DNA of 64,000 nucleotides from Noviherbaspirillum malthae. GTDB lineage: Bacteria > Pseudomonadota > Gammaproteobacteria > Burkholderiales > Burkholderiaceae_D. The notes beneath the pieces were generated by a model, which saw only the letters and a program-made list of their open reading frames with translations, was not told the DNA's origin and did no database searches. Each line of letters begins with the position of its first letter. Position 1 is the first letter of the stretch. Location: the NCBI RefSeq assembly GCF_015352985.1, contig NZ_JACYXF010000001.1, positions 248,001-312,000 on the forward strand. The letters run 5' to 3'. Of this stretch, positions 45,104 through 54,324 are shown piece by piece. The position numbers and the translations under genes are program-made.

Positions 45104-47095
45104 ATGAATCTATTTTTTGAAGAGTCCGGCGATTTCAAGGCCGGCGCGGTTCTTTCCCAGCAAGGCGAGGCCTATCAGGTCGAGATGCAATCCGGCAAGC
45201 GGACCAAGGTCAAGGCGCGCGATGTGCTGCTGCAGTTCTCCTCGCCCGACCCCGTGCAGCTGCTGGCCGATGCCAAGACCATCGCCGAGGAAATCGATCT
45301 GGATTTCCTGTGGGAAGTCGCCGGCCAGGAGGAATTCGGATTCGCCGAACTTGGTACCGAATATTTCGGTCACGACCCCAAGCCGCATGAAGCGGCCGGC
45401 CTGCTGCTGCGCCTGCATAACGCACCCATCTATTTCTACAAGAAGGGCAAGGGACGCTACAAGGCGGCGCCGGAGGATTCGCTGAAGGCGGCGCTGGCGG
45501 GCATCGAAAAGAAGAAGCAGCAAGCCCTGATCCAGGCGCAGTACGTGGAAGAGCTGAAGGCCGGCCGCCTTCCGGAGAGCTTCAAGCCCATCGTGATGCA
45601 GCTGCTGTTCAAGCCCGACAAGAACGGCATCGAATACAAGGCGCTGGACGCCGCCTGCTCGGAACTGCAGACCACGCCGCAGCGCCTGATGCTTGCCGTC
45701 GGCGGCCTCGACTCGGCAAAGCAGCTGCACATGATGCGCTTCCTGCAGGAGTATTTTCCCAAGGGCACGGGCTTTCCGTCCATCGCCATTCCGCAGGTAT
45801 CGCAGCCATTGCCGGTGGCGGAGGTCAAGGCCTTTTCCATCGATGACGTCACCACGACCGAGATCGACGATGCCCTGTCGGTGACGGATCTGGGCGACGG
45901 CAAGGTCCGCGTCGGCATTCACATCGCTGCGCCGGGGCTGGGCATCCATCGCGGCGATGCCATCGATGCCATTGCCCGCCAGCGCATGTCGACCGTCTAC
46001 ATGCCCGGCGACAAGATCACGATGCTGCCCGATGAATTGGTCGATGCCTTCACGCTGGGCGAGGGCCGCAACTGTCCCGCACTGTCGCTGTATGCCACGC
46101 TCGATACCGCCGACTGGTCGGTCATCTCCACCGAAACGCGTGCCGAGGCGGTGCCGATTGCAGCCAACCTGCGCCACAACGACCTCGATGCGCTGGTGAC
46201 CGAAGAGAATCTCGCTGCGGGTGCCGGCGACTATCCGCACAAGAGCGATATCGCGCTGCTGTGGCAATGGGCGCAGGTGCTCGAGCAGGGCCGCATGGTC
46301 AAGCGCGAGAGTTTCGGTCTCAAGCCGGAGCAGAACAACCGCGTCGACTTCAATTTCTATGTCGAGGACGATATCGTGTCCATCGTGCGCCGCAAGCGCG
46401 GCGCGCCGCTCGACAAGATCGTGGCCGAACTGATGATCTTCGCCAACAGCACCTGGGGCAAGCTGATGCACGACCACGGCGTGCCCGGCATCTACCGCAG
46501 CCAGGGCGCCTCCGGCGGCGGATGGGCCGCCAAGATGCAGGTGCGCATGGTCACCCATGCGGCGCCGCACCAGGGACTGGGCGTCGACCAGTATGCCTGG
46601 AGCACCTCGCCGCTGCGCCGCTATACCGACCTCGTCAACCAGTGGCAGATCCTGGCCTGCATCGAACACGGCGTGACCGCGCCGCTGGCGGCGCCTTTCA
46701 AGCCCAAGGACGCCGACCTGTTCGCCGTCGTGTCTGCCTTCGACGCCGCCTACGGCGCCTATGCCGACTTCCAGAACAACATGGAGCGCTTCTGGTGCCT
46801 GCGCTGGCTGTCGCAGGAGAACGCCAAACATGTCGACGCGGTCGTGCTCAAGGATGAGGTTCTCAGGCTGGTTGACATTCCGCTCATCATCCGCCTGCCC
46901 GGCATGCCGCAGGCCGCGCGCGGCACTCAGGTCAAGCTGGACCTGATCCGCTGGGATGAGGTCGACCTGCATATCGAGGCGCGCCTGATCGAACTGACAA
47001 GCGCCACCGTGCCGGAAGTTGAAAGTACGGAAACCATCGAGGGCGAAATTGCCACAAGCGAGACGGAAGCAGGCGCCGAGTCTGTTTCTGAGTGA
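45104..47095 (+). CDS. RNB-domain exoribonuclease (RNase II-like)
   Basis: 663 residues. The catalytic RNB domain covers about 240-560, with aspartates in FSIDDVTTTEIDDALSV (D255 and D256 in the core), then a C-terminal S1-like segment with VKLDLIRWDEVDLHIEARLIEL. The N-terminal 230 residues hold a divergent region with few features of classical RNase II cold-shock domains. The last 40 residues are acidic and low complexity. Predicted processive 3'-5' RNA degradation. The branch is neither clearly rnb nor rnr, so no symbol is given. Confidence 0.85.
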   Translation: MNLFFEESGDFKAGAVLSQQGEAYQVEMQSGKRTKVKARDVLLQFSSPDPVQLLADAKTIAEEIDLDFLWEVAGQEEFGFAELGTEYFGHDPKPHEAAGLLLRLHNAPIYFYKKGKGRYKAAPEDSLKAALAGIEKKKQQALIQAQYVEELKAGRLPESFKPIVMQLLFKPDKNGIEYKALDAACSELQTTPQRLMLAVGGLDSAKQLHMMRFLQEYFPKGTGFPSIAIPQVSQPLPVAEVKAFSIDDVTTTEIDDALSVTDLGDGKVRVGIHIAAPGLGIHRGDAIDAIARQRMSTVYMPGDKITMLPDELVDAFTLGEGRNCPALSLYATLDTADWSVISTETRAEAVPIAANLRHNDLDALVTEENLAAGAGDYPHKSDIALLWQWAQVLEQGRMVKRESFGLKPEQNNRVDFNFYVEDDIVSIVRRKRGAPLDKIVAELMIFANSTWGKLMHDHGVPGIYRSQGASGGGWAAKMQVRMVTHAAPHQGLGVDQYAWSTSPLRRYTDLVNQWQILACIEHGVTAPLAAPFKPKDADLFAVVSAFDAAYGAYADFQNNMERFWCLRWLSQENAKHVDAVVLKDEVLRLVDIPLIIRLPGMPQAARGTQVKLDLIRWDEVDLHIEARLIELTSATVPEVESTETIEGEIATSETEAGAESVSE

Positions 47096-47166
47096 AAAAG
47101 AGCGGTTGGGCGGGGCCGGCTTTATCGTAAAATCCCAAGCTCCTGCAATCGCTTTTTCCTAGCTGC

Positions 47167-48069
47167 GTGAAGTTACTTTTTCCACAAAACCGCACCCTGT
47201 CGATCGCCATCGCGGCTTCCGTGCTGGTGCACGGGGCGCTGCTGGCGGTGCGGTTCGCGGCCCCCGACGCCTTCAAGTTCAAGCCGGCTGACCCTGGCCT
47301 CGAAGTCATCCTGGTCAATGCCAAGCACGACCGCGCGCCGCTGAAGGCCGAGGCGCTCGCCCAGGCCAACCTCGACGGCGGCGGCAATGCCGAAGCCGGA
47401 CGCTCGACGTCGCCGCTGCCCGACATGCGGCGCAGCGAAGACGGCGACGGCATGAAGACCATGCAGCGTCGCATCGAGGAACTGGAGAAGCAGCAGCGCA
47501 TGCTGACCCAGATGAACAAGAAGTCCAAGGTGACGTCGCCGCCGAGCAAGGAGCAGCCCCATCCTCAGGTCGCCCAGCCCCAGCCGAACGCCGCCGATGC
47601 TGCCGAAAACGCCAAGGAAATCCTGCGGCGCGAGGCGGAAATCGCCAAGCGCATCGAAGACGAGAACAAGCGTCCGAAAAAAACCTTCATCTCGCCCAGC
47701 ACGCGTGAAGTCGGCTACGCGATGTACTTCAACAGCGTGCGCGAGAAGATCGAAAAGGTCGGCACCGTCAATTTCCCGCAGAAGGACGGCAAGAAGATGT
47801 ACGGCGAACTGACGCTGTCGATTTCCATCTTCCAGGACGGCAGCATCTACGTGAACGACAAGGACGAGGGCATCGCCGTCGAGCGGTCTTCCGGCAATCC
47901 GGCGCTCGATGACGCGGCCCGCCGCATCGTGCGCCGCGCCGCGCCGTTCGGTGCCTTCGCCAAGAACATGCGGTCGAGCGACAAGGAAGACGTGTGGGTC
48001 ATGACCACCCGCTTCAAATTCACAAGAGAAAACGCGCTTGAAGCGGAAATGCAGGGAGGCAGTCATTGA
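47167..48069 (+). CDS. TonB C-terminal-domain energy-transducing protein
   Basis: 300 residues from GTG 47167. A membrane anchor near residues 12-30 (LSIAIAASVLVHGALLAVRF) is followed by a Pro/Gln/Lys-rich periplasmic linker with coiled-coil potential (MQRRIEELEKQQRMLTQM, residues 98-115). A TonB-type C-terminal domain covers about 190-290 (FNSVREKIEKVGTVNFP, LDDAARRIVRRAAPFG). No exbB or exbD nearby. It overlaps aroE (TTGA). It may serve an outer-membrane receptor or envelope task; substrate unknown. Confidence 0.85.
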   Translation: MKLLFPQNRTLSIAIAASVLVHGALLAVRFAAPDAFKFKPADPGLEVILVNAKHDRAPLKAEALAQANLDGGGNAEAGRSTSPLPDMRRSEDGDGMKTMQRRIEELEKQQRMLTQMNKKSKVTSPPSKEQPHPQVAQPQPNAADAAENAKEILRREAEIAKRIEDENKRPKKTFISPSTREVGYAMYFNSVREKIEKVGTVNFPQKDGKKMYGELTLSISIFQDGSIYVNDKDEGIAVERSSGNPALDDAARRIVRRAAPFGAFAKNMRSSDKEDVWVMTTRFKFTRENALEAEMQGGSH

Positions 48070-48884
48070 GCGCAGCAGACCGTTACGGCGTGATCGGCAA
48101 TCCGGTCGCGCACAGCAAATCGCCGGATATCCACGCGGCCTTCGCCAAACAGACGGCGCAGGCGCTGAGCTATGAACGGCTGCTCGCGCCGCTCGACGGT
48201 TTCGCGTCGACTGTGCGAAATCTGGTAGAGCAGGGCTTCAAGGGCGCCAATGTCACCGTGCCGTTCAAGCTTGAGGCCTTTGCGCTGGCAGACGTATTGA
48301 GCGAGCGCGCCGAGGCCGCGGGTGCGGTCAATACCCTGAAATTCGAAGGCGGCGGGATTGCCGCTGACAACACCGACGGCGTCGGTCTCGTCACCGACAT
48401 CGTGGTCAATGCCGGCGTGGCGATGCGCGGCAAGCGCATCCTGCTGCTGGGCGCCGGCGGCGCCGCGCGCGGCGTGGTGCTGCCCATCCTGGCGGAGTCG
48501 CCGGAGCAGCTGGTAATCGCCAACCGCACCGAATCGAAAGCGGCGGAACTGGCGGCGCAATTTTCCGGCAAGGGAGCTGTCGCGGCCAGCGATTTTCCGT
48601 CGCTGCAGAGCCGCTTCGATGTGATCATCAATGCTACGTCGGCCAGCCTGTCGGCCGACCTGCCGCCGGTGCCGGCATGCGTGTTCGGCGAAAGCTGCCT
48701 GGCCTATGACATGATGTACGGGCCGGCGCCGACAGTCTTCATGGCTTTCGCGCAACAGCACGGCGCGGCGACGCGAGACGGACTCGGCATGCTGGTGGAG
48801 CAGGCCGCCGAATCCTTTCATGTCTGGCGCGGCGTGCGTCCCGATACCCGGACGGTATACGCCGACCTGCGCTCCAAGCTCTGA
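48066..48884 (+). CDS. aroE: Shikimate dehydrogenase
   Basis: NADPH-dependent reduction of 3-dehydroshikimate. 272 residues from a TTG at 48066 overlapping the tonB-like stop. Substrate domain: YGVIGNPVAHSKSPDIHAAFA, then GANVTVPFKLEAFALAD with the catalytic Lys and NTDGVGLVTDI with the Asp. The NADP Rossmann motif is LLLGAGGAARGVVLPIL followed by NRTESKA. mtgA follows after five bases. Confidence 0.95.
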   Translation: MSAADRYGVIGNPVAHSKSPDIHAAFAKQTAQALSYERLLAPLDGFASTVRNLVEQGFKGANVTVPFKLEAFALADVLSERAEAAGAVNTLKFEGGGIAADNTDGVGLVTDIVVNAGVAMRGKRILLLGAGGAARGVVLPILAESPEQLVIANRTESKAAELAAQFSGKGAVAASDFPSLQSRFDVIINATSASLSADLPPVPACVFGESCLAYDMMYGPAPTVFMAFAQQHGAATRDGLGMLVEQAAESFHVWRGVRPDTRTVYADLRSKL

Positions 48885-48889
48885 GCGCC

Positions 48890-49585
48890 ATGAAATTCCT
48901 GCGCAAACTGCTGCTGTGGCTGATCGTCACGCCGATCCTCGTCGTGCTCGCGATGCAGCTGTATTTTCTTGTGCAGATCTGGTGGTGGATCGATCACAAC
49001 CCCGGTTCGACCAGCTTCATGAACCGGCAGCTTGCGGTGCTGCGCGAAAAGAATCCGGATGCCAGGCTCAAGCACAAGTGGGTGCCGTACGACCGCATAT
49101 CGAACCACCTGAAGCGGGCCATCATTGCCGCCGAGGACTCGAATTTTTCCGAGCATGAAGGTGTGGACTGGGAGGCGATGCAGAAGGCCTATGAAAGAAA
49201 CACCAGGAAGGGCAAGGTCATCGCCGGCGGTTCCACCATCACCCAGCAGCTCGCCAAGAACCTGTTCCTGTCCGGCGAGCGCAGCTACCTGCGCAAGGCC
49301 CAGGAAGTGATCATTACCTACATGCTTGAAAACCTGATGGACAAGGAAAGGATCTTCGAGATCTACCTGAACGTCGTCGAATGGGGCGTCGGCGTGTTCG
49401 GCGCGGAAGCCGCAGCCCAGCATTACTACGGCGTGCCGGCCGCCAGCCTGAACGCTTACCAGGCCGCGCGGCTGGCGGTGATGCTGCCGCGCCCGCGCTT
49501 CTACGACAAGAACCGCAACTCCGCCTACCTCGCGCGGCGCACGGATCTGATCCTGCGGCGCATGGGTGCGGCGGCGCTGCCCTAG
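48890..49585 (+). CDS. mtgA: Monofunctional biosynthetic peptidoglycan transglycosylase
   Basis: Polymerises lipid II into glycan strands. 231 residues. One N-terminal membrane segment (about 6-28), then the GT51 domain with catalytic Glu in IAAEDSNFSEHEGVDW and the signatures GGSTITQQLAKNLFLSGERSYLRKAQE (in two parts) and EIYLNVVEWGVGVFGAE. It follows aroE as in many proteobacteria. Confidence 0.95.
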   Translation: MKFLRKLLLWLIVTPILVVLAMQLYFLVQIWWWIDHNPGSTSFMNRQLAVLREKNPDARLKHKWVPYDRISNHLKRAIIAAEDSNFSEHEGVDWEAMQKAYERNTRKGKVIAGGSTITQQLAKNLFLSGERSYLRKAQEVIITYMLENLMDKERIFEIYLNVVEWGVGVFGAEAAAQHYYGVPAASLNAYQAARLAVMLPRPRFYDKNRNSAYLARRTDLILRRMGAAALP

Positions 49586-49917
49586 CACTGCCGCGGCGAC
49601 CGGTATGAACCATCGCAAAGCCTGCTTCGACTTGCCCGCAACTCGCTTGCCTGCCGTCGCCTATCTCAGTACACTTGCGGAGTTTTCATTTCCGGAGACC
49701 CGTCTTGGGTAGTCCCAGTACACATAGTCGACCGTCGGATGGCGGTCAACCGGCGAGTTAGCGCTGCCCTTGCATCTCCAGCGTCTACTCGCCACACAAG
49801 CTGGTGGGCGGACGCGTCATGGCCAATCCCGTGGCCGCGTTCCCTGAAAAATCAATCAGCCTGCGGTCATCCCCGCAGGTGGCTGTAGCCTGACAGAGGC
49901 CGCAGCCGGGAGAGCAC
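49586..49917 (+). other. Structured 332-base leader upstream of corA
   Basis: No credible ORF. Hairpins visible: GGCGAGT...ACTCGCC (about 49752-49793) with a second inner stem GCGCTG/CAGCGT; GGCCA-ATCCCG-TGGCC near 49831, with ACGC/GCGT extension; and CCTGCGG-TCATCC-CCGCAGG near 49860-49879. CAGTACAC occurs twice about 50 bases apart (about 49667 and 49715). Position before a magnesium-transporter gene suggests ion-responsive control, but I could not match it to the M-box or yybP-ykoY consensus. Confidence 0.4.
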
Positions 49918-50883
49918 ATGATTAATGTATTCGTCTTGCAGAACGGGCGCCTGAACCAGGTCAATATTGAATCCCGGAACGACCTGGAAAAGGCGGCGCC
50001 GGTATGGGTCGATCTGACCGATCCCAACGATGAAGAACGCGCGTGGGTCAAGAGCATCTACGGCGTGACGCTGCCCGGTGAAGACGAAGTCAAGGACATC
50101 GAAGCCTCGGCCCGTTATTACGAAGCCGAGAACGGCGATCTGCACCTGCGCACCGACTTCCTGCTGGAAGAAGACGACGGACCTTCGCGTGTCGTCACCG
50201 TGGCCTTTATCCTGGCGCGCAACATGCTGTTTTCAGTGCATAACGACGACCTGCCGGTATTCCGGCTGGTGCGCATGCGCGCGCGTTCGCGCCCCGGTTC
50301 GATCGGCGATTACAAGGATGTGCTGCTCGACCTGTACGCCACCGATGCCGAGTATTCCGCGGATGCGCTGGAAGGCATCTATCAAAGTCTCGAAGAAGTC
50401 AGCCGGCGCGTGCTGCAGAAGCAGCTGACCGACCAGAATGCCGCCGATGCCCTTAGCTCGATTGCGCAGGAAGAGGACTTGAACGGACGCATCCGCCGCA
50501 ACATGATGGATACGCGCCGCGCCGTCAGCTTCCTGATGCGCGGACGGCTGCTCAATACCGAGCAGTTCGAAGAAGCGCGCCAGATCCTGCGCGACATCGA
50601 ATCGCTGGACGGCCATACCGCCTTTCTCTTCGACAAGATCAACTTCCTGATGGATGCCACCGTCGGCTTCATCAACATCAACCAGAACAAGATCATCAAG
50701 ATCTTCTCAGTGGCCAGCGTCGCCTTCCTGCCGCCGACCCTGATCGCCAGCATCTACGGCATGAACTTCCGCGTCCTGCCGGAACTGAACTGGAGCATGG
50801 GGTATCCGTTTGCGCTGACCCTGATGCTGGGCAGCGCGATTGCGCCGTTCTGGTATTTCCGCCGCCGCGGCTGGCTGAACTGA
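49918..50883 (+). CDS. corA: Magnesium/cobalt transporter CorA
   Basis: Pentameric Mg2+ channel. 321 residues. A large cytoplasmic N-terminal domain precedes two C-terminal membrane segments (about 262-282 and 294-314). The selectivity-filter signature YGMNF (in SIYGMNFRVLPEL) joins them; the usual MPE of the loop is replaced by LPE-type sequence. The C-terminus ends in basic RRRGWLN. ATG 49918 has GGGAGAGC upstream. Followed by a strong terminator facing hemL. Confidence 0.95.
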   Translation: MINVFVLQNGRLNQVNIESRNDLEKAAPVWVDLTDPNDEERAWVKSIYGVTLPGEDEVKDIEASARYYEAENGDLHLRTDFLLEEDDGPSRVVTVAFILARNMLFSVHNDDLPVFRLVRMRARSRPGSIGDYKDVLLDLYATDAEYSADALEGIYQSLEEVSRRVLQKQLTDQNAADALSSIAQEEDLNGRIRRNMMDTRRAVSFLMRGRLLNTEQFEEARQILRDIESLDGHTAFLFDKINFLMDATVGFININQNKIIKIFSVASVAFLPPTLIASIYGMNFRVLPELNWSMGYPFALTLMLGSAIAPFWYFRRRGWLN

Positions 50884-50904
50884 TCCGCTACCGTTGAAGG
50901 TTGT

Positions 50905-50937
50905 GCCATGCCGGCGCCTCAGCGCCGGCATGGCTTT
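50905..50937. terminator. Bidirectional terminator, corA / hemL
   Basis: GCCATGCCGGCGC and its exact complement form a 13-bp stem with loop CTCA, followed by TTT. It sits between converging genes. Confidence 0.88.
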
Positions 50938-50949
50938 CAAGCTTGTGGG

Positions 50950-52239
50950 TTAGGCTTGAGCGATTTTCCCGAAAGCCTCGCGCGCCGCCTCGACGGTGGC
51001 GCCGATCGCCGCGTCGTCATGCGCGGCCGAGACGAAGCCGGCTTCAAACGCCGACGGTGCAAGATAGACGCCGAGATCCAGCATCGCATGGAAGAAGCGG
51101 TTGAACTTCTCCTTGTCGCACGCCATGATTTCCTTGAAGCTGGCAGGCACCTTTTCGCCGAAGTAGAGACCGAACATGCCGCCGACCGCATCCGCGCAGA
51201 AGGCGACTCCTGCTTCTGCGGCTGCCTCCGACAGACCCTGCGCCAGCTTCGCCGTCTGCGCCGACAGCGATTCGTAGAAGCCCGGCTGCTGGATCAGCTT
51301 GAGGGTGGCCATGCCTGCCGCGACCGCTACCGGATTTCCCGACAGCGTGCCGGCCTGGTACACCGGTCCCATCGGCGCGAGGAAATTCATCAGTTCCTTG
51401 CGGCCGCCGAACGCCGCCACCGGCAGGCCGCCGCCGATCACCTTGCCGAGCACCGTCAAGTCGGGCGTGATGCCGTACATGCCCTGCGCGCCGGTCAGGC
51501 CGACGCGGAAACCGCACATGACTTCGTCGAAGATCAGCACCGCGCCGTGCCGGCTGCACAGGCGCCGCATGGTTTGCAGGAATGCCTCCGTGGCGCGCAC
51601 CAGGTTCATGTTGCCCGCGACCGGCTCCACGATGACGCAGGCGATCTGGTCACCCATCCGGCCGAACACTTCCTCGAGCTGCTGCGCATCGTTGTAGTCG
51701 AGCACCAGCGTATGCTTGGCGAAATCCTCGGGTACGCCCGCCGATGTCGGGTTGCCGAAGGTGAGCAGGCCGCTGCCGGCCTTGACCAGCAGGGAATCGG
51801 CATGGCCGTGATAGCAGCCTTCGAACTTGATGATCTTGTCGCGGCCAGTCGCGCCGCGCGCCAGTCGCAGCGCGCTCATCGCCGCTTCGGTGCCGCTCGA
51901 AACCAGACGCACCTGTTCCACCGACGGAAGAATGCGGCAGATCTCTTCCGCCATCACGATCTCGCCTTCGGTCGGCGCGCCGAAGCTCAGGCCGCGGGCG
52001 GCGGCTTCCTGCACCGCCCGGATCACGTCCGGATGCGAATGCCCGACGATGGCCGGTCCCCAGGAGCCGATGTAGTCGATGTAGCGCTTGTCATCGGCGT
52101 CCCAGAAGAAGGGGCCGTCGGCGCGGGTAATGAAGCGCGGCGTGCCGCCGACCGAGCGGAAGGCGCGTACCGGGGAATTGACGCCGCCCGGCGTGGTCGT
52201 CTGCGCACGGGCAAACAGGGTGTCGTTCTTTGAAGTCAT
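50950..52239 (-). CDS. hemL: Glutamate-1-semialdehyde 2,1-aminomutase
   Basis: PLP enzyme forming 5-aminolevulinate in the C5 haem pathway. Its presence is notable because many alphaproteobacteria use HemA-type ALA synthase instead. 429 residues. PLP-binding landmarks are [39 protein letters not shown] and the lysine in [16 protein letters not shown]. The thiD-like gene ends 14 bases upstream of its start on the same strand. Confidence 0.96.
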   Translation of the reverse strand: MTSKNDTLFARAQTTTPGGVNSPVRAFRSVGGTPRFITRADGPFFWDADDKRYIDYIGSWGPAIVGHSHPDVIRAVQEAAARGLSFGAPTEGEIVMAEEICRILPSVEQVRLVSSGTEAAMSALRLARGATGRDKIIKFEGCYHGHADSLLVKAGSGLLTFGNPTSAGVPEDFAKHTLVLDYNDAQQLEEVFGRMGDQIACVIVEPVAGNMNLVRATEAFLQTMRRLCSRHGAVLIFDEVMCGFRVGLTGAQGMYGITPDLTVLGKVIGGGLPVAAFGGRKELMNFLAPMGPVYQAGTLSGNPVAVAAGMATLKLIQQPGFYESLSAQTAKLAQGLSEAAAEAGVAFCADAVGGMFGLYFGEKVPASFKEIMACDKEKFNRFFHAMLDLGVYLAPSAFEAGFVSAAHDDAAIGATVEAAREAFGKIAQA

Positions 52240-52253
52240 ACGTTCAACGGTGA

Positions 52254-53087
52254 TTAGGAGGATTTGGTGTCGGCGTCGGATTCGCGTGCCCAGAAGTAAC
52301 GGTCGGGCGTGAGCTTGCCCATGCCCAGACGGTGCGCATTCGACAGTGCGGCGTAGGTGAATTCCTGGGCTTCGAATACCGCTTCGGGCACGTCGACGCC
52401 GTTGGCGAGCAGGGCGGCGATCGTGGCCGACAGGGCGCTGCCGGCGCCGCTGAACGATCCGGGCAGGCGCTGCCAGGCATCCTGGCGCACCGCTCCCGAT
52501 TCGTCGAACAGCGTATTGCTGACTTCATGCACGTCGCCGGGCGTGCCGGTGATGAGCAGGTATTCGCAGCCCATTTCGATGACCTTCATGACGTCGGCCA
52601 GCATGACGTCCTCGGAAGCCGGTTCGCGCCAGCTTTCGGCGAAGCGCCCCAGCTCCATGGCCGATGCGAGGAACAGGGTGGTCTGGGGAATCAGCAGCTC
52701 GCGGATGGCGATCAGCATGTCTTCGCTGTCCTGTCCCTGGTCCGGCATGGCCGCCAGAAACGGATCGAGAATCAGCGGAACGTCAGGGTAGTCGGAAACG
52801 ACTTCGGCAATGACCGACACGTTTTCTATGCTGGAAACGGCGCCGACCTTGAAGGCGGCCACCGGCATGTCTTCCAGGATGACGCGCGCCTGGTCCGCGA
52901 CCCAGTCGGCATCGATGGGCTGCACATCCTCGATGCGCGCGGTATCGCCGATCAGGATGGACGTGACCACGGAAAGACCGTGGCACCCCATGGCCGCGAA
53001 CGAAGCGAGATCAGCCTGGATACCGAATGCGCCCACCGGATCGGTTGCGCCGAAGGTCAGTATCAGGGGAGGAGTTTGGTTTTGCAC
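52254..53087 (-). CDS. ThiD-like (hydroxymethylpyrimidine kinase family) protein, divergent
   Basis: 277 residues with the ribokinase-like ThiD fold ([20 protein letters not shown] at the N-terminus, LILDP in the middle). Signature sites differ from ThiD: the AGxDPSGGAG loop is [10 protein letters not shown] (13-22); the TPN motif is replaced by ASA (in LFLASAME); and the GTGC loop with catalytic Cys is GAGS with S217. It sits between hemL and the divergent rubredoxin gene. It may still phosphorylate HMP or a related compound, or have another role. No thiC, thiE or thiG is near. Confidence 0.75.
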   Translation of the reverse strand: MQNQTPPLILTFGATDPVGAFGIQADLASFAAMGCHGLSVVTSILIGDTARIEDVQPIDADWVADQARVILEDMPVAAFKVGAVSSIENVSVIAEVVSDYPDVPLILDPFLAAMPDQGQDSEDMLIAIRELLIPQTTLFLASAMELGRFAESWREPASEDVMLADVMKVIEMGCEYLLITGTPGDVHEVSNTLFDESGAVRQDAWQRLPGSFSGAGSALSATIAALLANGVDVPEAVFEAQEFTYAALSNAHRLGMGKLTPDRYFWARESDADTKSS

Positions 53088-53144
53088 GGCGGGTAGATTA
53101 AGATATGCGACTTTGCATTTTACTTGATTGAAGGGCAGTCAACT

Positions 53145-53336
53145 GTGAGCAACGCGACACCGAACGAGGAATTCAAGACCTGGATGTGCCTGATCTGCGG
53201 CTGGGTATACGACGAGGAAGCCGGCTTGCCCGACGAAGGCATCGCTCCCGGCACGCGCTGGGCCGACGTGCCGATGAACTGGACCTGTCCGGAGTGCGGC
53301 GCGCGCAAGGAAGATTTTGAAATGGTAGCAATTTGA
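53145..53336 (+). CDS. Rubredoxin
   Basis: 63-residue iron protein carrying one Fe(Cys)4 centre, a small electron carrier. Cysteine ligands C15, C18, C48 and C51 in MCLICGWVYDEEAG and CPECGARKEDFEMV. The GTG at 53145 is preferred, with AAGGGCAG upstream; the frame also opens at 53124 (TTG), adding seven residues. It is divergent from the thiD-like gene, in the gap of about 60 bases that must hold both promoters. In betaproteobacteria a rubredoxin commonly precedes pilG. Confidence 0.92.
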   Translation: MSNATPNEEFKTWMCLICGWVYDEEAGLPDEGIAPGTRWADVPMNWTCPECGARKEDFEMVAI

Positions 53337-53358
53337 TATTGTCTTTAATCAATATCAA
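53333..53358. other. Perfect inverted repeat at the rubredoxin stop
   Basis: TTGATATTG (53333-53341) and CAATATCAA (53350-53358) are exact complements with an 8-base spacer, beginning within the rubredoxin stop codon region. AT-rich, with no T-run after it, so it may be a weak terminator or a binding site for the pilG promoter region (53337-53525), which is unusually AT-rich for this genome. Confidence 0.5.
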
Positions 53359-53525
53359 ATTTCCACGAAGTAATTCGTCATGATTCTCCATGGCAATGGT
53401 ATGGTCGATTTCGTTTTCGCATAAATACCACGTTGCAAAAAAATCAACGGTAATATTGTTCTAAAGCATCTTGCTTTTTGTTAAAGTTGGATTCTATTTC
53501 GGCGAACGGCAAACGAGATTAGCTC

Positions 53526-53927
53526 ATGACAACATCCGTGGAGAACAGCAGTCTCAAGATCATGGTGATCGACGACAGCAGCACCATTCGTCGGTCAGCA
53601 GAGATCTTTCTCGGACAGGCCGGGTATCAGGTGGTTCTTGCAGACGACGGTTTCGACGCGCTTGCAAAGATGAACGACCATCGTCCGGCCCTCATCTTCT
53701 GCGACATTCTGATGCCCCGGCTGGACGGCTATCAGACCTGCGCGCTGATCAAGAAAAGCTCCCGCTTTCATTCCACCCCGGTCATCATGCTGTCGTCGAA
53801 AGACGGCCTCTTCGACCGCGCGCGTGGCGCGATGGTCGGCTCCGATGCCTATCTCACCAAGCCGTTCACCAAGGACAGCCTGCTCAAGACGGTGCGCGAA
53901 CACACGGCGCCCGCGCTTGCGCGGTAA
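53526..53927 (+). CDS. pilG: Type IV pilus response regulator PilG
   Basis: CheY-like receiver of the Pil-Chp pathway, acting on pilus extension in Pseudomonas. 133 residues, a single REC domain with acidic pocket D16/D17, phospho-acceptor D60 in IFCDILMPRLDG and the conserved lysine in YLTKPFT. First gene of the pilGHIJ-chpA operon; pilH follows 24 bases later. Confidence 0.94.
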   Translation: MTTSVENSSLKIMVIDDSSTIRRSAEIFLGQAGYQVVLADDGFDALAKMNDHRPALIFCDILMPRLDGYQTCALIKKSSRFHSTPVIMLSSKDGLFDRARGAMVGSDAYLTKPFTKDSLLKTVREHTAPALAR

Positions 53928-53951
53928 TTTTTCAGCTTCAAAGGTAAAAGA

Positions 53952-54317
53952 ATGCCCATACAGAAAATTCTTGTGGTGGACGACTCTCCAACCGAGCGTT
54001 ACTTCCTGACCGACATTCTCATCAAGAATGGTTTTTCGGTTTCCACCGCGGAGAGCGGCGAAGAGGCATTGCTCAAGGTCAAGGCCGACAAGCCGCAGCT
54101 GATCCTGATGGATGTCGTGATGCCCGGGCAGAACGGTTTCCAGATCACCCGCTCCATCGCACGCGATCCCGAAACCCAGGAAGTGCCGATCATCATCTGC
54201 ACCAGCAAGGGACAGGAAACCGACCGCATCTGGGGACTTAGGCAAGGCGCGCGTGACTATATCGTCAAGCCTGTGAATCCCCAGGAGCTTCTGTCCAAGA
54301 TCGCCGCGCTTGGCTGA
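53952..54317 (+). CDS. pilH: Type IV pilus response regulator PilH
   Basis: Second CheY-like receiver, thought to act as phosphate sink or to promote retraction. 121 residues; acidic pair D10/D11, phospho-acceptor D54 in ILMDVVMPGQNG, lysine in YIVKPVN. Same strand and spacing as in the Pseudomonas pilGHIJK-chpA cluster. Confidence 0.94.
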   Translation: MPIQKILVVDDSPTERYFLTDILIKNGFSVSTAESGEEALLKVKADKPQLILMDVVMPGQNGFQITRSIARDPETQEVPIIICTSKGQETDRIWGLRQGARDYIVKPVNPQELLSKIAALG

Positions 54318-54324
54318 GCCTGCC

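Noticed and set aside
45110..46972. 620-codon open frame opposite the RNase II-like gene, and similar long antisense frames at 3878-5452, 9335-11137 and 18589-20343
   Set aside because: All are shadows of well-supported genes (RNB nuclease, TyrR-like regulator, pilB, proS). They show His/Arg/Gln/Val-rich composition without domains.
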